From NCBI GenBank assembly GCA_963711315.1, contig CAVQDQ010000003.1, forward strand, positions 558,001 to 622,000: a DNA stretch of 64,000 nucleotides, given 5' to 3'. The notes beneath the pieces were generated by a model. It was given only the letters and a program-made list of their open reading frames with translations. It was not told the DNA's origin and searched no databases. Shown here piece by piece: positions 27,437 through 35,689 of the stretch (positions within the stretch are counted from its first letter, which is position 1; the number at the start of each line of letters is the position of its first letter). The translations under genes and the position numbers were made by a program. Source of the DNA: PALSA-612 sp963711315. Lineage in GTDB: Bacteria > Actinomycetota > Thermoleophilia > Gaiellales > Gaiellaceae.

Positions 27437-27928
27437 CTAGGTCACTTCCCGCAGCTCTGCCGTTTCGACGTCGTAGACAAAGCCTCGGATGCTGTCCTTG
27501 TGCGGGATGAACGGGCTTGCCTTGATGCGCGCGATCGAATGGCGCACGTCCTCCTCGAGGTCGTCGAAAGCCTCGACGGTCCAGTGCGGCTTGAGCCCCG
27601 TGTCCTCCTGAACCTGTCGGCGGAACTCCTCGTCCGTGAACGTGAGCATGCCGCAATCGGTGTGGTGGATCAGCATGATCTCCTTGGTTCCCAGCAGCCG
27701 TTGTGAGATCGCCAGGGAGCGGATCTCGTCATCGGTGATCACGCCGCCGGCGTTGCGGATGACATGCGCATCGCCCTCGTTCAGCCCGAGCAGTCCGTAG
27801 GGGTTCAACCGCGCGTCCATGCAGGCGACGATGGCCACCCTCCGCGCCGGCGGGAGAGCGAGGTCGCCTTTCTGAAACCCCTCGCGGTAGCTCTCCGCGC
27901 TTTCCAGCAGTTCGTCGATGACGGTCAT
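27437..27928 (-). CDS. beta-class carbonic anhydrase
   Basis: A 163-residue beta-carbonic anhydrase. Zinc ligands are Cys36 in ACMDARLNPYG (with the Asp38/Arg40 dyad) and His89 and Cys92 in IHHTDCGM. It catalyses reversible CO2 hydration in the cytoplasm; the size matches the short actinobacterial subclass. A clear Shine-Dalgarno (GGGAGG, 5-6 nt before ATG) shows it is leadered, unlike many neighbours. A 14-nt palindrome lies about 30 nt upstream of the start. Confidence 0.92.
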   Translation of the reverse strand: MTVIDELLESAESYREGFQKGDLALPPARRVAIVACMDARLNPYGLLGLNEGDAHVIRNAGGVITDDEIRSLAISQRLLGTKEIMLIHHTDCGMLTFTDEEFRRQVQEDTGLKPHWTVEAFDDLEEDVRHSIARIKASPFIPHKDSIRGFVYDVETAELREVT

Positions 27929-27956
27929 CGCATACCTCCCGGATCGTGGACGCCTC

Positions 27957-27970
27957 CACTATACATAGTG
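27957..27970. promoter_or_regulatory. 14-nt palindrome upstream of carbonic anhydrase
   Basis: CACTATACATAGTG has perfect 6-bp half-sites (CACTAT/ATAGTG) around a 2-nt centre. It overlaps a TATAGT -10-like box for the leftward carbonic anhydrase gene. The position and symmetry suggest a repressor or activator operator. Confidence 0.4.
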
Positions 27971-28027
27971 AAGTGAGGTAGCCAGGCAGGCCCGTGTCAG
28001 GCTTGTCGGAGCGGCACAATCGAGCTA

Positions 28028-28209
28028 GTGGCCTCCTACGAAGTCAACGAAGGTGCCGTCAAGCGAGCTTCGTCTACGGCGACTTACGGCGACTGCACCG
28101 CACGGGCCTGATCGCGTGCGTGTACCGCCCGGCGGAGTGGCGGCACAAGGAGGTCGAACTGGCGGCGCATGAGCTACTGCAGTTACTGGATCGGGCTAGT
28201 CCGGCGTAG
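28028..28209 (+). pseudogene. remnant of a small actinobacterial gene with internal deletion
   Basis: A GTG at 28028 opens VASYEVNEGAVKRA, after which the frame changes and the sequence reads SFVYGDLRRLHRTGLIACVYRPAEWRHKEVELAAHELLQLL to the stop. From memory, intact relatives have these N- and C-terminal blocks in one frame separated by several dozen residues. If so, this copy has lost the middle and the frame. No family function is known to me. Confidence 0.4.
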
Positions 28210-28480
28210 CCGGGGTCCCCCGCTTCTCGTCGAGCTTGCCGGCGCGGATCGTGGCCGCCATGTCCTTCGACTGCTCGCGGTAGATCGAACCGTCCTCGAA
28301 CTCGATCACGGGGTAGTACTTCTGCCCCGAGAGCTCGATGATTCCTTGCCTCTTCCGGCGCGAGATCGGGTGCGAGACGACCTCGTATTCGATGCCCATG
28401 TCGTCGAGAGCGCTTTGTACGCGCGAGCAGATGTCGAACTGGAGCCAGCCGAACGAGCAGCGGTGGAGCTTGACGGCCAT
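28196..28480 (-). CDS. glutaredoxin/GST-N-terminal-like thioredoxin-fold protein
   Basis: A 94-residue thioredoxin-fold protein. It starts MAVKLHRCSFGWLQFDIC (Cys8 and Cys18 rather than CxxC), with a GIEYEVVSHPISRRKRQG middle and the cis-Pro region KYYPVIEFEDGSIYREQS. It matches the small glutathione-S-transferase-N-terminal/glutaredoxin-like group. Actinobacteria generally lack glutathione, so the redox partner is unclear. Divergent from the AlkZ-like gene with overlapping promoters. Confidence 0.78.
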   Translation of the reverse strand: MAVKLHRCSFGWLQFDICSRVQSALDDMGIEYEVVSHPISRRKRQGIIELSGQKYYPVIEFEDGSIYREQSKDMAATIRAGKLDEKRGTPATPD

Positions 28481-28486
28481 GACAGG

Positions 28487-28496
28487 AAGATAACTT
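28487..28496. promoter_or_regulatory. overlapping divergent -10 boxes (glutaredoxin-like/AlkZ-like)
   Basis: Leftward TATCTT (complement of 28487-28492) is 6 nt before the start at 28480. Rightward TAACTT (28491-28496) is 6 nt before the ATG at 28503. They share two bases, so the two genes compete for polymerase and both are leaderless. Confidence 0.55.
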
Positions 28497-28502
28497 CACG
28501 CG

Positions 28503-29561
28503 ATGGCGGAACGCGTCCTCACCCTGCGGGAGCTGAATCGCGCGCTGCTCTCACGACAACTGTTGTTGCAGAGAGCGCGCCTGCCCGTGGCCCGTGCGAT
28601 CGAGCGCCTCGGCGCCCTGCAGGCCCAGTGGTCGCCCGCGCCGTACATCGCCCTCTGGACGCGGCTGGAGGGCTTCCGGATTCCGCAGCTCGAGCGCGCT
28701 CTCGCTCAGAAGAGAGTCGTGAAGGCGACGCTCATGCGCTCCACCCTCCACCTCGTTTCGAGCGCCGACTACCCGGCATACGCGGCGGCAATCGTCGACG
28801 CACGCCGCTCGAAGCTCGAGCGGCAGTTTCCTGTCGACCTAGACGCAGTGGCCGAGCGCTTGCGGGAAGCCACGACGGAGGGGCCGCAGACGTGGGACGA
28901 GTGGCGGTCGCTCGCGATCAGCCTCGCGAACCGCCCGATCAGGCAGGGCGAGATCTGGCCGTTGTGGACGGTCGGATTCATGCATGCGCGGCTCGTCCAC
29001 CTGCCGCCGTCGGGGACGTTCGGCTTCCACCGCGGCGCGCAGTTCACGCCCTACGAGCGATGGGTCGGCCCGCTTCCAGCAATTCCTTCCCCTCCGATGA
29101 GACACGCCATCGCGCGGTACGTCGCCGCGTTCGGCCCGGCCTCAGTGGACGACATGGCGTCGTGGCTCGGCGTCACGACGCCGGCGATCCGCACAGTCCT
29201 CGACACCGTCGCCCCTCGCACGTTTCGCGACGAGGCGGGTCGTCGCCTCTACGACCTCGAACGTGGGAGGCTCCCTTCGCCGGACACACCAGCCCCGGCA
29301 CGGCTGCTTGCGAAATGGGACTCACCGCTCCTCGGCTACGCGCCGCCGGAACGGAGCCGGATCCTTCCCGATGCATATCGGAAACGCGTGATCGCCCCGA
29401 ACGGGGACGTCGCGCAGACGTTCCTGGTCGACGGCTTCGTGGCAGGGAAGTGGAAGGTCGAGAAGCGGCGCTTCATCCTCGAGCCCTTCACACGCCTGTC
29501 GGCGGCGAACCGGCGCGAGCTCGAGGCAGAGGGCGAGCGCTTGCTCGAGTTTCTCCCGTGA
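28503..29561 (+). CDS. winged-helix DNA-binding protein, AlkZ/YcaQ-like (HTH_42), copy 1
   Basis: A 352-residue member of the winged-helix superfamily that includes the DNA glycosylases AlkZ and YcaQ. A QxQ pair (Gln40, Gln42 in LGALQAQWSPAPYIALW) lies where those enzymes carry their catalytic Gln motif. Further hallmarks are KATLMRSTLHLVSSADYPAY and TFLVDGFVAGKWKVEKRRF near the C-terminus. A role in removing bulky alkylated bases or interstrand crosslinks is inferred. It overlaps its paralogue downstream (GTGA). Confidence 0.8.
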   Translation: MAERVLTLRELNRALLSRQLLLQRARLPVARAIERLGALQAQWSPAPYIALWTRLEGFRIPQLERALAQKRVVKATLMRSTLHLVSSADYPAYAAAIVDARRSKLERQFPVDLDAVAERLREATTEGPQTWDEWRSLAISLANRPIRQGEIWPLWTVGFMHARLVHLPPSGTFGFHRGAQFTPYERWVGPLPAIPSPPMRHAIARYVAAFGPASVDDMASWLGVTTPAIRTVLDTVAPRTFRDEAGRRLYDLERGRLPSPDTPAPARLLAKWDSPLLGYAPPERSRILPDAYRKRVIAPNGDVAQTFLVDGFVAGKWKVEKRRFILEPFTRLSAANRRELEAEGERLLEFLP

Positions 29562-30583
29562 GCGACCGCGTGCTCACCGAGCGGGAGCTGAACCGCGCAC
29601 TGCTCGCGCGCCAGCTCCTCCTCGAGCGCCGGAGGCTCCCCATCCCCCGCGCGCTCGAGCATATGGGCGGGATCCAGAACCAGTACGCGCCCAACGCCTA
29701 CATCCGGCTCTGGTCCTGCGTCGAGGGTTTCCGCCGCGAGCAGCTGAATCGGGCCCTCGAGCGGCGAACGGTCGTGCAGGGGACGCTGATGCGGACGACC
29801 ATCCATCTCGTCTCGGCTCGCGAGTACTGGCTCCACGCGGCCGGCCTGCGGCAATCTGCGCGGGAGTGGCAGCTCCGGGTCGACCGCGAGACGAAGCCGG
29901 CCATGCGCCGCCGCGCGCAGGCTTTGCGAAAGGCATTAGCCGACGGTGCGAAGCCCGCACGGGAGCTCGACGGCAAGCTCAGCCCTCACGTGCCGCTCTG
30001 GGTGGAGCTCGTGCGGCTGCCGCCGTCGGGGACCTGGGAACGGCGCCGCGCCGATCTCTACGAGCTCGCGGACCGATGGCTCGGTTCGTGCGACGTGACC
30101 GAGAACGAGGGCCTCGAGCACCTGATCCGTAGATACCTCGGTGGCTTTGGGCCCGCGACGCTCGACGACGTGTCGTCGTGGGCGGGCGTGCCCGTGAAGC
30201 GGCTGGACGGGCCTGCGTCGCGCATGCGGCTGCGCCGCTTCCGCGACGAGCAGGATCGTGAGCTGATCGATCTCTCCCGCGCTCCGTTACCGGCTGCCGA
30301 CACGCCGGCTCCCGTGCGCTTCCTGCCGCGGTGGGATGCCGTTCTCCTCGTCCACGCACGCCGGACTGGCGTCATGCCGGAGGAGTACCGCCCGATCGTC
30401 TTCTCCTCGAAGAACCCGCCGTCGGTGCCGACATTTCTCGTCGACGGGCGCGTCGCCGGAGCGTGGCGCTACGACAACGGGCGAATAGAGCTCGAGCCGT
30501 ACGAGCGCCTATCGCGTGCGGCGCTGCGAGAGCTCCGGGCCGAAGGCAAGCTACTCGCCGCCTTCATGAACGGCGGCGGATGA
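29558..30583 (+). CDS. winged-helix DNA-binding protein, AlkZ/YcaQ-like (HTH_42), copy 2
   Basis: A 341-residue paralogue of the preceding gene. It has the same start pattern RVLTERELNRALLARQLLLE and a QxQ pair (Gln40, Gln42 in GGIQNQYAPNAYIRLW), then QGTLMRTTIHLVSAREYWLH and TFLVDGRVAGAWRYDNGRIE. The GTG start overlaps the upstream stop. Tandem duplication with retention of the motif suggests two lesion specificities. The 3' end overlaps the convergent O-methyltransferase by 20 bp. Confidence 0.8.
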   Translation: MSDRVLTERELNRALLARQLLLERRRLPIPRALEHMGGIQNQYAPNAYIRLWSCVEGFRREQLNRALERRTVVQGTLMRTTIHLVSAREYWLHAAGLRQSAREWQLRVDRETKPAMRRRAQALRKALADGAKPARELDGKLSPHVPLWVELVRLPPSGTWERRRADLYELADRWLGSCDVTENEGLEHLIRRYLGGFGPATLDDVSSWAGVPVKRLDGPASRMRLRRFRDEQDRELIDLSRAPLPAADTPAPVRFLPRWDAVLLVHARRTGVMPEEYRPIVFSSKNPPSVPTFLVDGRVAGAWRYDNGRIELEPYERLSRAALRELRAEGKLLAAFMNGGG

Positions 30584-31187
30584 GCGTGACACCGTCGCGG
30601 ATGGGCAGCAGGACGGAGATCACGCGGTCGTCGCTCATGACATGCTCGTTGAAGGCAACGATCTCGGGCCGCGAGCCGTCGACTGCGCGTCCGCCGGACA
30701 GCGTGTTGTCGGCGGCGATCAGACCACGCCTGGAGAGTCGGGGCAACACGGCCTCGTAGTAGTCGATGTAGCCCGTCTTGTCGGCATCGATGAAGACGAA
30801 GTCAAACTCGCCCTCGAGGCGCGCGATCGTCTCCACGGCCGGGCCGAGGTGCACGGTGATGCGATCCGCATACGGGCTGCGGGCGATGTAGCGGCGAGCC
30901 ACGTCCGCCCGCTGCTCGTCGATCTCGCACGTATCGATCCGACCGTCAGGTGCGAGCCCTGCCGCCATCGACAGCGCGGAATAGCCGCTGTACGTCCCGA
31001 TCTCGAGCACTCGCTGCGCACCGAGGCAGTAGACGAGAAACTCGAGAAACCGACCCTGGAGGGGTCCAGCGAGCATCTCCGGTAACGAAAGCGTCTCCCT
31101 CGTCTCGGCCTCGAGCTCGGCGAGAATCGGATCGGGAGGTGTCGTGTGCTCCTCCGCGTAGCGCTCGATGTCCTCGGAAACGATCAC
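30564..31187 (-). CDS. SAM-dependent O-methyltransferase (COMT/caffeoyl-CoA type)
   Basis: A 207-residue class I methyltransferase of the caffeoyl-CoA/catechol O-methyltransferase group. SAM motif I is VLEIGTYSGYSALSMA, the acidic motif DTCEIDEQRADVARRY, the metal region DFVFIDADKTGYIDYYEA and the catalytic/metal Asn RGLIAADNTLSGG. It methylates a catechol-type hydroxyl with a divalent metal; the substrate is unknown. The GTG start overlaps the LLM-oxidoreductase stop (GTGA), making it third in a three-gene operon. Confidence 0.85.
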   Translation of the reverse strand: MIVSEDIERYAEEHTTPPDPILAELEAETRETLSLPEMLAGPLQGRFLEFLVYCLGAQRVLEIGTYSGYSALSMAAGLAPDGRIDTCEIDEQRADVARRYIARSPYADRITVHLGPAVETIARLEGEFDFVFIDADKTGYIDYYEAVLPRLSRRGLIAADNTLSGGRAVDGSRPEIVAFNEHVMSDDRVISVLLPIRDGVTLIRRRS

Positions 31188-32047
31188 GTCAGCACCTCCT
31201 TCGCCTCGCGCAGCCGCTCGATGTGTCCATCCGGCCCGGCCAGCCCACCGCCCATGGTCGCGAGCGAGAAGTGCGTCGCCCCGAGCGAGCGCCATTCGTC
31301 AGCCGTCTGTCGCCATTCGTCGGGCGTTCCTGCTGCGACGTTGATCCGCTGCTCGACGCCAAACGACGCCCAGTCGCGGCCTGCTTCCTCCGCCCACTCG
31401 CGCATCTGCTCCATCGTCGCGGGCCAGCCGCCCTCGAGTGGCCGCTGCGGGAAGTACCCGTCGGCCAGTAGTGCGGTCCGCCGTAGCGCCCGCTCGGCCG
31501 AGCCGCCGATCCAGATGGGAATCGGCCGCTGCACGGGCAGAGGATTGATGCCGGCGGCGGTCACCGTGTGCCAGCGGCCGTCGTAGTCGAGCACGGGCTC
31601 CGTCCACAGGCGCCGCATGAGGTCGATCTGCTCCTCGAGCCGGCGGCCGCGATCGTGGAAGTTCATGCCCAGTGCCTCGTACTCGACGGGATTCCAGCCG
31701 ATGCCGAGCCCGAGGCGGAAGCGGCCGCCCGTGAGCACGTCGATCTCTGCCGCCTGCTTCGCCAGCAGCGCCGTCTGCCGTTGCCCCGTGATGACGACGC
31801 CGGTGACGAGCTCCAGACCCGGCGCCACGCCTGCCAGATAGCCGAAGAGCACGAGGATCTCGTGGAACATGTGCTCGGAGCGATAGGGGCCGACGAGGTC
31901 CGGGTGGCGCGCGTCGTCCGCCCCGAGCACGTGGTCGTAGGCGAGGAGATGGTCGAAGCCGAGCTCCTCCACGGCCTGCGCGAACTCGCGCACGCCGCCC
32001 GGGTCGGCGCCGATCTCGGTCTGCGGGAAGACGGCGCCGAGCTTCAA
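31184..32047 (-). CDS. LLM-class (luciferase-like) F420-dependent oxidoreductase
   Basis: A 287-residue TIM-barrel enzyme of the bacterial luciferase/F420 superfamily. It opens LKLGAVFPQTEIGADPGGVR and has LLAYDHVLGADD, VLTGGRFRLGLGIGWNPVEYEA and PIPIWIGGSAERALRRTALLADG, typical of actinobacterial F420-dependent members. The start is inferred to be the TTG at 32047 in a TTGA overlap with the MBL gene; longer in-frame starts lie inside that gene. Probable function is hydride transfer from F420H2 to a small organic substrate. Confidence 0.83.
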   Translation of the reverse strand: MKLGAVFPQTEIGADPGGVREFAQAVEELGFDHLLAYDHVLGADDARHPDLVGPYRSEHMFHEILVLFGYLAGVAPGLELVTGVVITGQRQTALLAKQAAEIDVLTGGRFRLGLGIGWNPVEYEALGMNFHDRGRRLEEQIDLMRRLWTEPVLDYDGRWHTVTAAGINPLPVQRPIPIWIGGSAERALRRTALLADGYFPQRPLEGGWPATMEQMREWAEEAGRDWASFGVEQRINVAAGTPDEWRQTADEWRSLGATHFSLATMGGGLAGPDGHIERLREAKEVLT

Positions 32048-32709
32048 CGCTCGACTCTGGACCCGCCGACGATCGCGTCGCGGCCGTCGGCGAAGCGCAC
32101 CCAGGCCTTGCCCTTGCCGTCGTAGTCGGGCGACCAGACGATGAGCGTCGCCGCTTCGCCGCCGACCGTGACCGGCTCCGTGCCTTCGGGCTCGGCACCG
32201 CGCCAGACGCGGACGAACGGGTTCGCCTCCCACTCGTCGCCGATCGTCGTCTCGTCCGTGTGCCCCGGGTAGACGCGCAGCTCGTGCGGCAGCGTCATGA
32301 GCACGTCCATGACAGATCGCTTGACGGTCTCGAAGTCGCCGCCGCCGACGGAGTTCTTGAACAACGTGTCCCCGGTGAAGACCGCCTCGCCGTTGGCCAC
32401 GAACGCGACGCCGTCTTCCGAGTGTCCCGGCGTGGGCAGCGCCTCGAAGCGCAGGCCGCCCGTCTCGACGCCGTCGGTCAGGACCGGGCACGAGAAGCGC
32501 TCGACGAGCTCGTCGTGGCCGGCGATGTGATCTCCGTGCCCGTGTGTGGTGAGCACGTGCGTGACGGTCAGCCCGTGCTCGTCGACCGCCGCGAGCAACG
32601 GCTCGAGCGGCGCGCCCGAGTCGACGAACACCGCCGTCCCGCCCGGCTCGTCATAGGCGAGGTACGCCTTCGAGAGCCAGCCGGGATCCATGCTGCCCAG
32701 GACGTGCAT
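32044..32709 (-). CDS. MBL-fold metallo-hydrolase (glyoxalase II-like)
   Basis: A 221-residue metallo-beta-lactamase-fold protein. HGHGDH (His56-x-His58-x-Asp60-His61) supplies the dinuclear metal site, with later ligands in LPTPGHSEDGVAF, FTGDTLF and VYPGHTDETTIG. It resembles hydroxyacylglutathione hydrolase-like thioesterases. It is first in the MBL-LLM-methyltransferase operon, driven by the TAGGCT box at 32716. The substrate is unknown. Confidence 0.88.
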   Translation of the reverse strand: MHVLGSMDPGWLSKAYLAYDEPGGTAVFVDSGAPLEPLLAAVDEHGLTVTHVLTTHGHGDHIAGHDELVERFSCPVLTDGVETGGLRFEALPTPGHSEDGVAFVANGEAVFTGDTLFKNSVGGGDFETVKRSVMDVLMTLPHELRVYPGHTDETTIGDEWEANPFVRVWRGAEPEGTEPVTVGGEAATLIVWSPDYDGKGKAWVRFADGRDAIVGGSRVER

Positions 32710-32715
32710 GCCCCT

Positions 32716-32721
32716 AGCCTA
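32716..32721 (-). promoter_or_regulatory. -10 box (TAGGCT) for the MBL-LLM-OMT operon
   Basis: Minus-strand TAGGCT ends 6 nt before the ATG at 32709, predicting a leaderless transcript for the three-gene operon. Confidence 0.5.
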
Positions 32722-32729
32722 GTAAGCGA

Positions 32730-32758
32730 CGGAGGGGCCGCGCAGCGCAGCCCCTCCG
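32730..32758 (-). terminator. terminator of the sulfonate/nitrate-type ABC operon
   Basis: CGGAGGGGC and GCCCCTCCG form a perfect 9-bp stem around an 11-nt loop. It lies 15 bp after the stop of the binding-protein gene and before the MBL promoter, so it insulates the two leftward units. Confidence 0.7.
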
Positions 32759-32773
32759 CACGTCTCGATCGGC

Positions 32774-34017
32774 TTACGACTCGACCTTGAAGGATCCCTT
32801 CAGCTTCGGATTCGCGTCGGAGAAGTAGCGGTACGTGCCCGGCCTGAAGACGACCGTCCAGATGATTCTCCCGTACCCTACGATCCCCGTCTTCTTGTCG
32901 ACTCCCGGCCCCTTGAGGTGGAAGTTCTGCTTCTGCGACCGGTCGGAGACGACGACCGTGTCCGCACCCGCCGTGAGCGTCTTCACAGGCTGCTTGTCCA
33001 GCTTGAGCGAGATCGTGGTCGCACCGGTGTCGCCCTTCATGATCACGCCGCTCGCGATCGTGCCCGGCACGAGCTTCGTCATGTCCGGCAGGCGGCTGAT
33101 GATCTCGTACTTCTTCGCGAGCACCGCCAGCTGGAGCAGCTTCTTGCGGTCGAGGACGGGGCTCCAGACCGCAAGACGGATGTTCCGACTCGCTGCCGGG
33201 AGCAACGCACGAATCTCGTCCGGGTGGCTCTGGGAGTAGACCAGAGCCTCGTTCATCGCCAGCCGGAAGTTCCTCGCCAGCGCTGGGTTCTCCCTCGCCC
33301 ACGGACTGCGTGCGATGTACACACCGTTCGGCAGGAACTGCATGATCGCCGGGCCGGGCGCCAGCACAATCCGCCGCCGTCCAGGCTCATCGTCTGGGAC
33401 ATGAACGGCTCCGGCATGTGGGCGGCATCGACCTGTCCGTTCGCGAGCGCCGTGCGCATGTTCGGGAAGGGGATCGGCACCAGCTTGACGGAGTACGGGT
33501 CCACGCCCAGCTTGTCGAGCGAAGCCCTGATCACGAGCTCGCCGACGCCCTTCAGCGCGTTGACAGCGATGGTCTTGCCCGCAAGATCCTGCGGCGTACG
33601 GATCGAGCTCGACCCCTTGACCATGACGTTCTGCCAGTTGTCGGCGATCGACGTTCCCTCGGTCTCGCTCGCCGCGACAGCGACGACGTCGAGTCCCGAC
33701 GTTGCCGCGATGAACGCGGGGGTCCAGCCGACGTAGCCGATGTCGCCGTTGTTGTTGGCCATCGCCAGGATGATGTCGTTGCCGCTCTGGAACGTGACCT
33801 TCTTGATCTCGATGCCTCGCTTCTCGAAGAACCCCTTCTGGATCCCGACGTCGAGCGGAAAGCCGTTCGCGATCGGGAGTGCGTCCAGCGTGATCGTCGC
33901 CAGCGCTCTGCCGGGCGCGCCTGCCGACGGCCCTACCAGCAGCGACAGCGCGGCCAGCATGCTTGCAAGTAGGGAAAGGGTCAGTGCCGTAGCCCGCCGG
34001 CGGCTGCGATTGGGCAT
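32774..34017 (-). CDS. SsuA/NMT1-type ABC substrate-binding protein fused to a cupredoxin-like domain (frameshifted)
   Basis: The N-terminal part (start MPNRSRRRATALTLSLLASM, a signal peptide) is an NMT1/SsuA-type binding protein: TLDALPIANGFPLDVGIQKG, FQSGNDIILAMANNNGDIGY, DLAGKTIAVNALKG and VDAAHMPEPFM. The frame breaks near 33365. The next frame continues the fold (NPALARNFRLAMNEALVYSQ) and then, with no further break, enters about 90 residues of cupredoxin-like beta sandwich (TVVVSDRSQKQNFHLKGPGV, TWTV-like WTVVFRPGTYRYFSD, LKGSFKVES). The usual copper Cys/His cluster is absent (FSDANPKLKGSF). Because the fusion joint is inside one open frame, it is not an artefact of the shift. It is last in a leftward ABC operon. 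Confidence 0.75.
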
Positions 34018-34027
34018 GTCGACCTCC

Positions 34028-34037
34028 TTGTTGACGA
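34028..34037. promoter_or_regulatory. TTGTTGACGA repeat before the SsuA-type gene
   Basis: The ten bases are identical to those at 18285-18294 before the branched-chain-type binding protein, here next to the Shine-Dalgarno (minus-strand GGAGG). An AT-rich tract with a second related TTGACGAT follows. It may be a shared operator or a chance match. Confidence 0.25.
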
Positions 34038-34049
34038 AATTATTGACGA

Positions 34050-34883
34050 TTATCTACCCGTCGGGCTCGTATTGCCACCCTCGCTTAGAGCTGCGCGACG
34101 AGATCGGCGTCGCCCGGCTCCTCGGCGCCGCTCCCGCTTGATCAGCCGGTAGACGCGTGAGCGCAGCTGCGTGAACTCCGGCTGACCCTTCGTCTCGATC
34201 TGGTCGCGCTCCGACCCGAGGTCGACCGGGATCACCTCCTTGACCTCCGTCGGCGCATGCGTGAGGACGATGATCCGGTCTGCGAGATACACGGACTCGT
34301 CGATGTCGTGGGTCACGAACAGGATCGTGACGCCGTAGTCCTTCCGCACCTTGAGCACGAGATCCTCGAGGTCGTCGCGCGTCTGGGCGTCGACGGAGGC
34401 GAACGGCTCGTCCATGAGCAGGATGGACGGTTGGTAGGCCAGCGCCCGGGCGATGGCCACGCGCTGCTGCATGCCTCCTGAGAGCTGCCACGGGTAGTGG
34501 TCCATGAAACGGGCGAGGCCGACCTCCTCTAGCGCGTCCTCCACCAGCCGCGTGCGCTCGTCCCGCTTCAGACTCTTGTGGCGGAGTGGCAGCTGACGTT
34601 GTTGCGCACCGACATCCAGGGGAAGAGCGAGCGGCTGTACTCCTGAAATACGAGCGCCATCTCCTCTGGCGGGGAGGTGACCTGCTTGCCGCGGAGGAGA
34701 ATCTCGCCGTGGCTCGGCGGCAGCAGGCCCGCGATGCACTTCAGCAACGTCGTCTTGCCGCAGCCGGACGGCCCGACGACAGAGACGAACTCCCCATCGC
34801 CGACCGTGAACGACACATCTCCGATCGCGTGTGTCGGCTTCTCACCGCTCGTACGTCTTGCCGAGTCCTTTGATCTCCAACAT
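34050..34883 (-). CDS. SsuB/TauB-type ABC transporter ATP-binding protein (frameshifted)
   Basis: Read across three frames, this is a complete ABC ATPase. It starts MLEIKGLGKTYER (ATG at 34883), shifts near 34850, continues HAIGDVSFTVGDGEFVSVVG with Walker A GPSGCGKTT and the Q-loop VFQEYSRSLFPWMSV, shifts near 34597, then gives signature LSGGMQQRVAIARALA, Walker B ILLMDEPFASVDAQ and switch His FVTHDIDESVYLADR. Its role is to power import of a sulfonate, nitrate or similar anion. The two shifts look like single-base errors since every catalytic motif is preserved. Confidence 0.8.
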
Positions 34884-34899
34884 CGAAGTCCCCCGCGCG

Positions 34900-35672
34900 C
34901 TACTTCGGAGTGGCCGCCCGCCAGCCCCGGTGCCAGGCGAGAACGACGTCGCTCGAAGAGAGTGAAGAGGAGGTTGAGGGCGTAGCCGAGCAAGCCGATC
35001 AGCAGGATCGCCGCCCACATCGTCCCGAACTGGAACGTGTTCTTCGAGATCAGCAGCACGTACCCAACACCGTTCGTGCTCGAGAAGTACTCGGTCAGCA
35101 CCATGATGATCACGGCGAGCGCAAGGCTCGTGCGCATGCCCGCGAAGATCTGCGGCATCGCCGCGGGCATGCACGATACGGCGCACGGCTCGCGCCAGGG
35201 AATGCCGTACGACCGTGCCGTCTCGATCGAGCGTGGGCTCGATCGCCGCGCACGCCGTCGATCGTGTTCAGCAGGATCGGGAAGAGGCAGAAGAACGCAA
35301 TGAACGGTGACCTTCTGCGTGTCCTCGATCGAGTGCGAGCAGCACGATCGAGATCGGGATCAACGCCGGCGGCGGCATCGCCCGCCAGTACTCGACATGA
35401 GGCATCGCCCAGAGGCGAGCCCAGCGAGAGAGGCCGATCGGGAATCCCCAGTCCGATGCCGACCACGACTGCGATCCCGAACCCGATGACGATGCGCTTC
35501 AGGCTGGGGAGCGACGTGCGCCTCGAAGTCGGAGAAGAGCCATAGGTCTTGGAATTCCGACGAGAATCGTCGAGAGGCGCGGGAACTTCGGGTCGTCCGC
35601 GCTAACCGTCCATAGCTGCCAGGCGGCGAGGATCGCGATCGGAACGGCGATCTCGGCCGCGATCACGAGCAC
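34900..35672 (-). CDS. SsuC/NrtB-type ABC transporter permease 1 (frameshifted)
   Basis: Fragments in different frames line up as one permease. The N-terminal segment is VIAAEIAVPIAILAAWQLWT, the middle PFIAFFCLFPILLNTIDGV, and the conserved C-terminal part MPQIFAGMRTSLALAVIIMV with YALNLLFTLFERR and a closing VVLAWHRGWRAATPK before TAG at 34900. Several frame breaks occur between 35560 and 34960. The start is uncertain; GTG at 35672 is the likeliest. It lies between permease 2 and the ATPase. Confidence 0.65.
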
Positions 35673-35689
35673 CCGATATGTGCGCTGGC

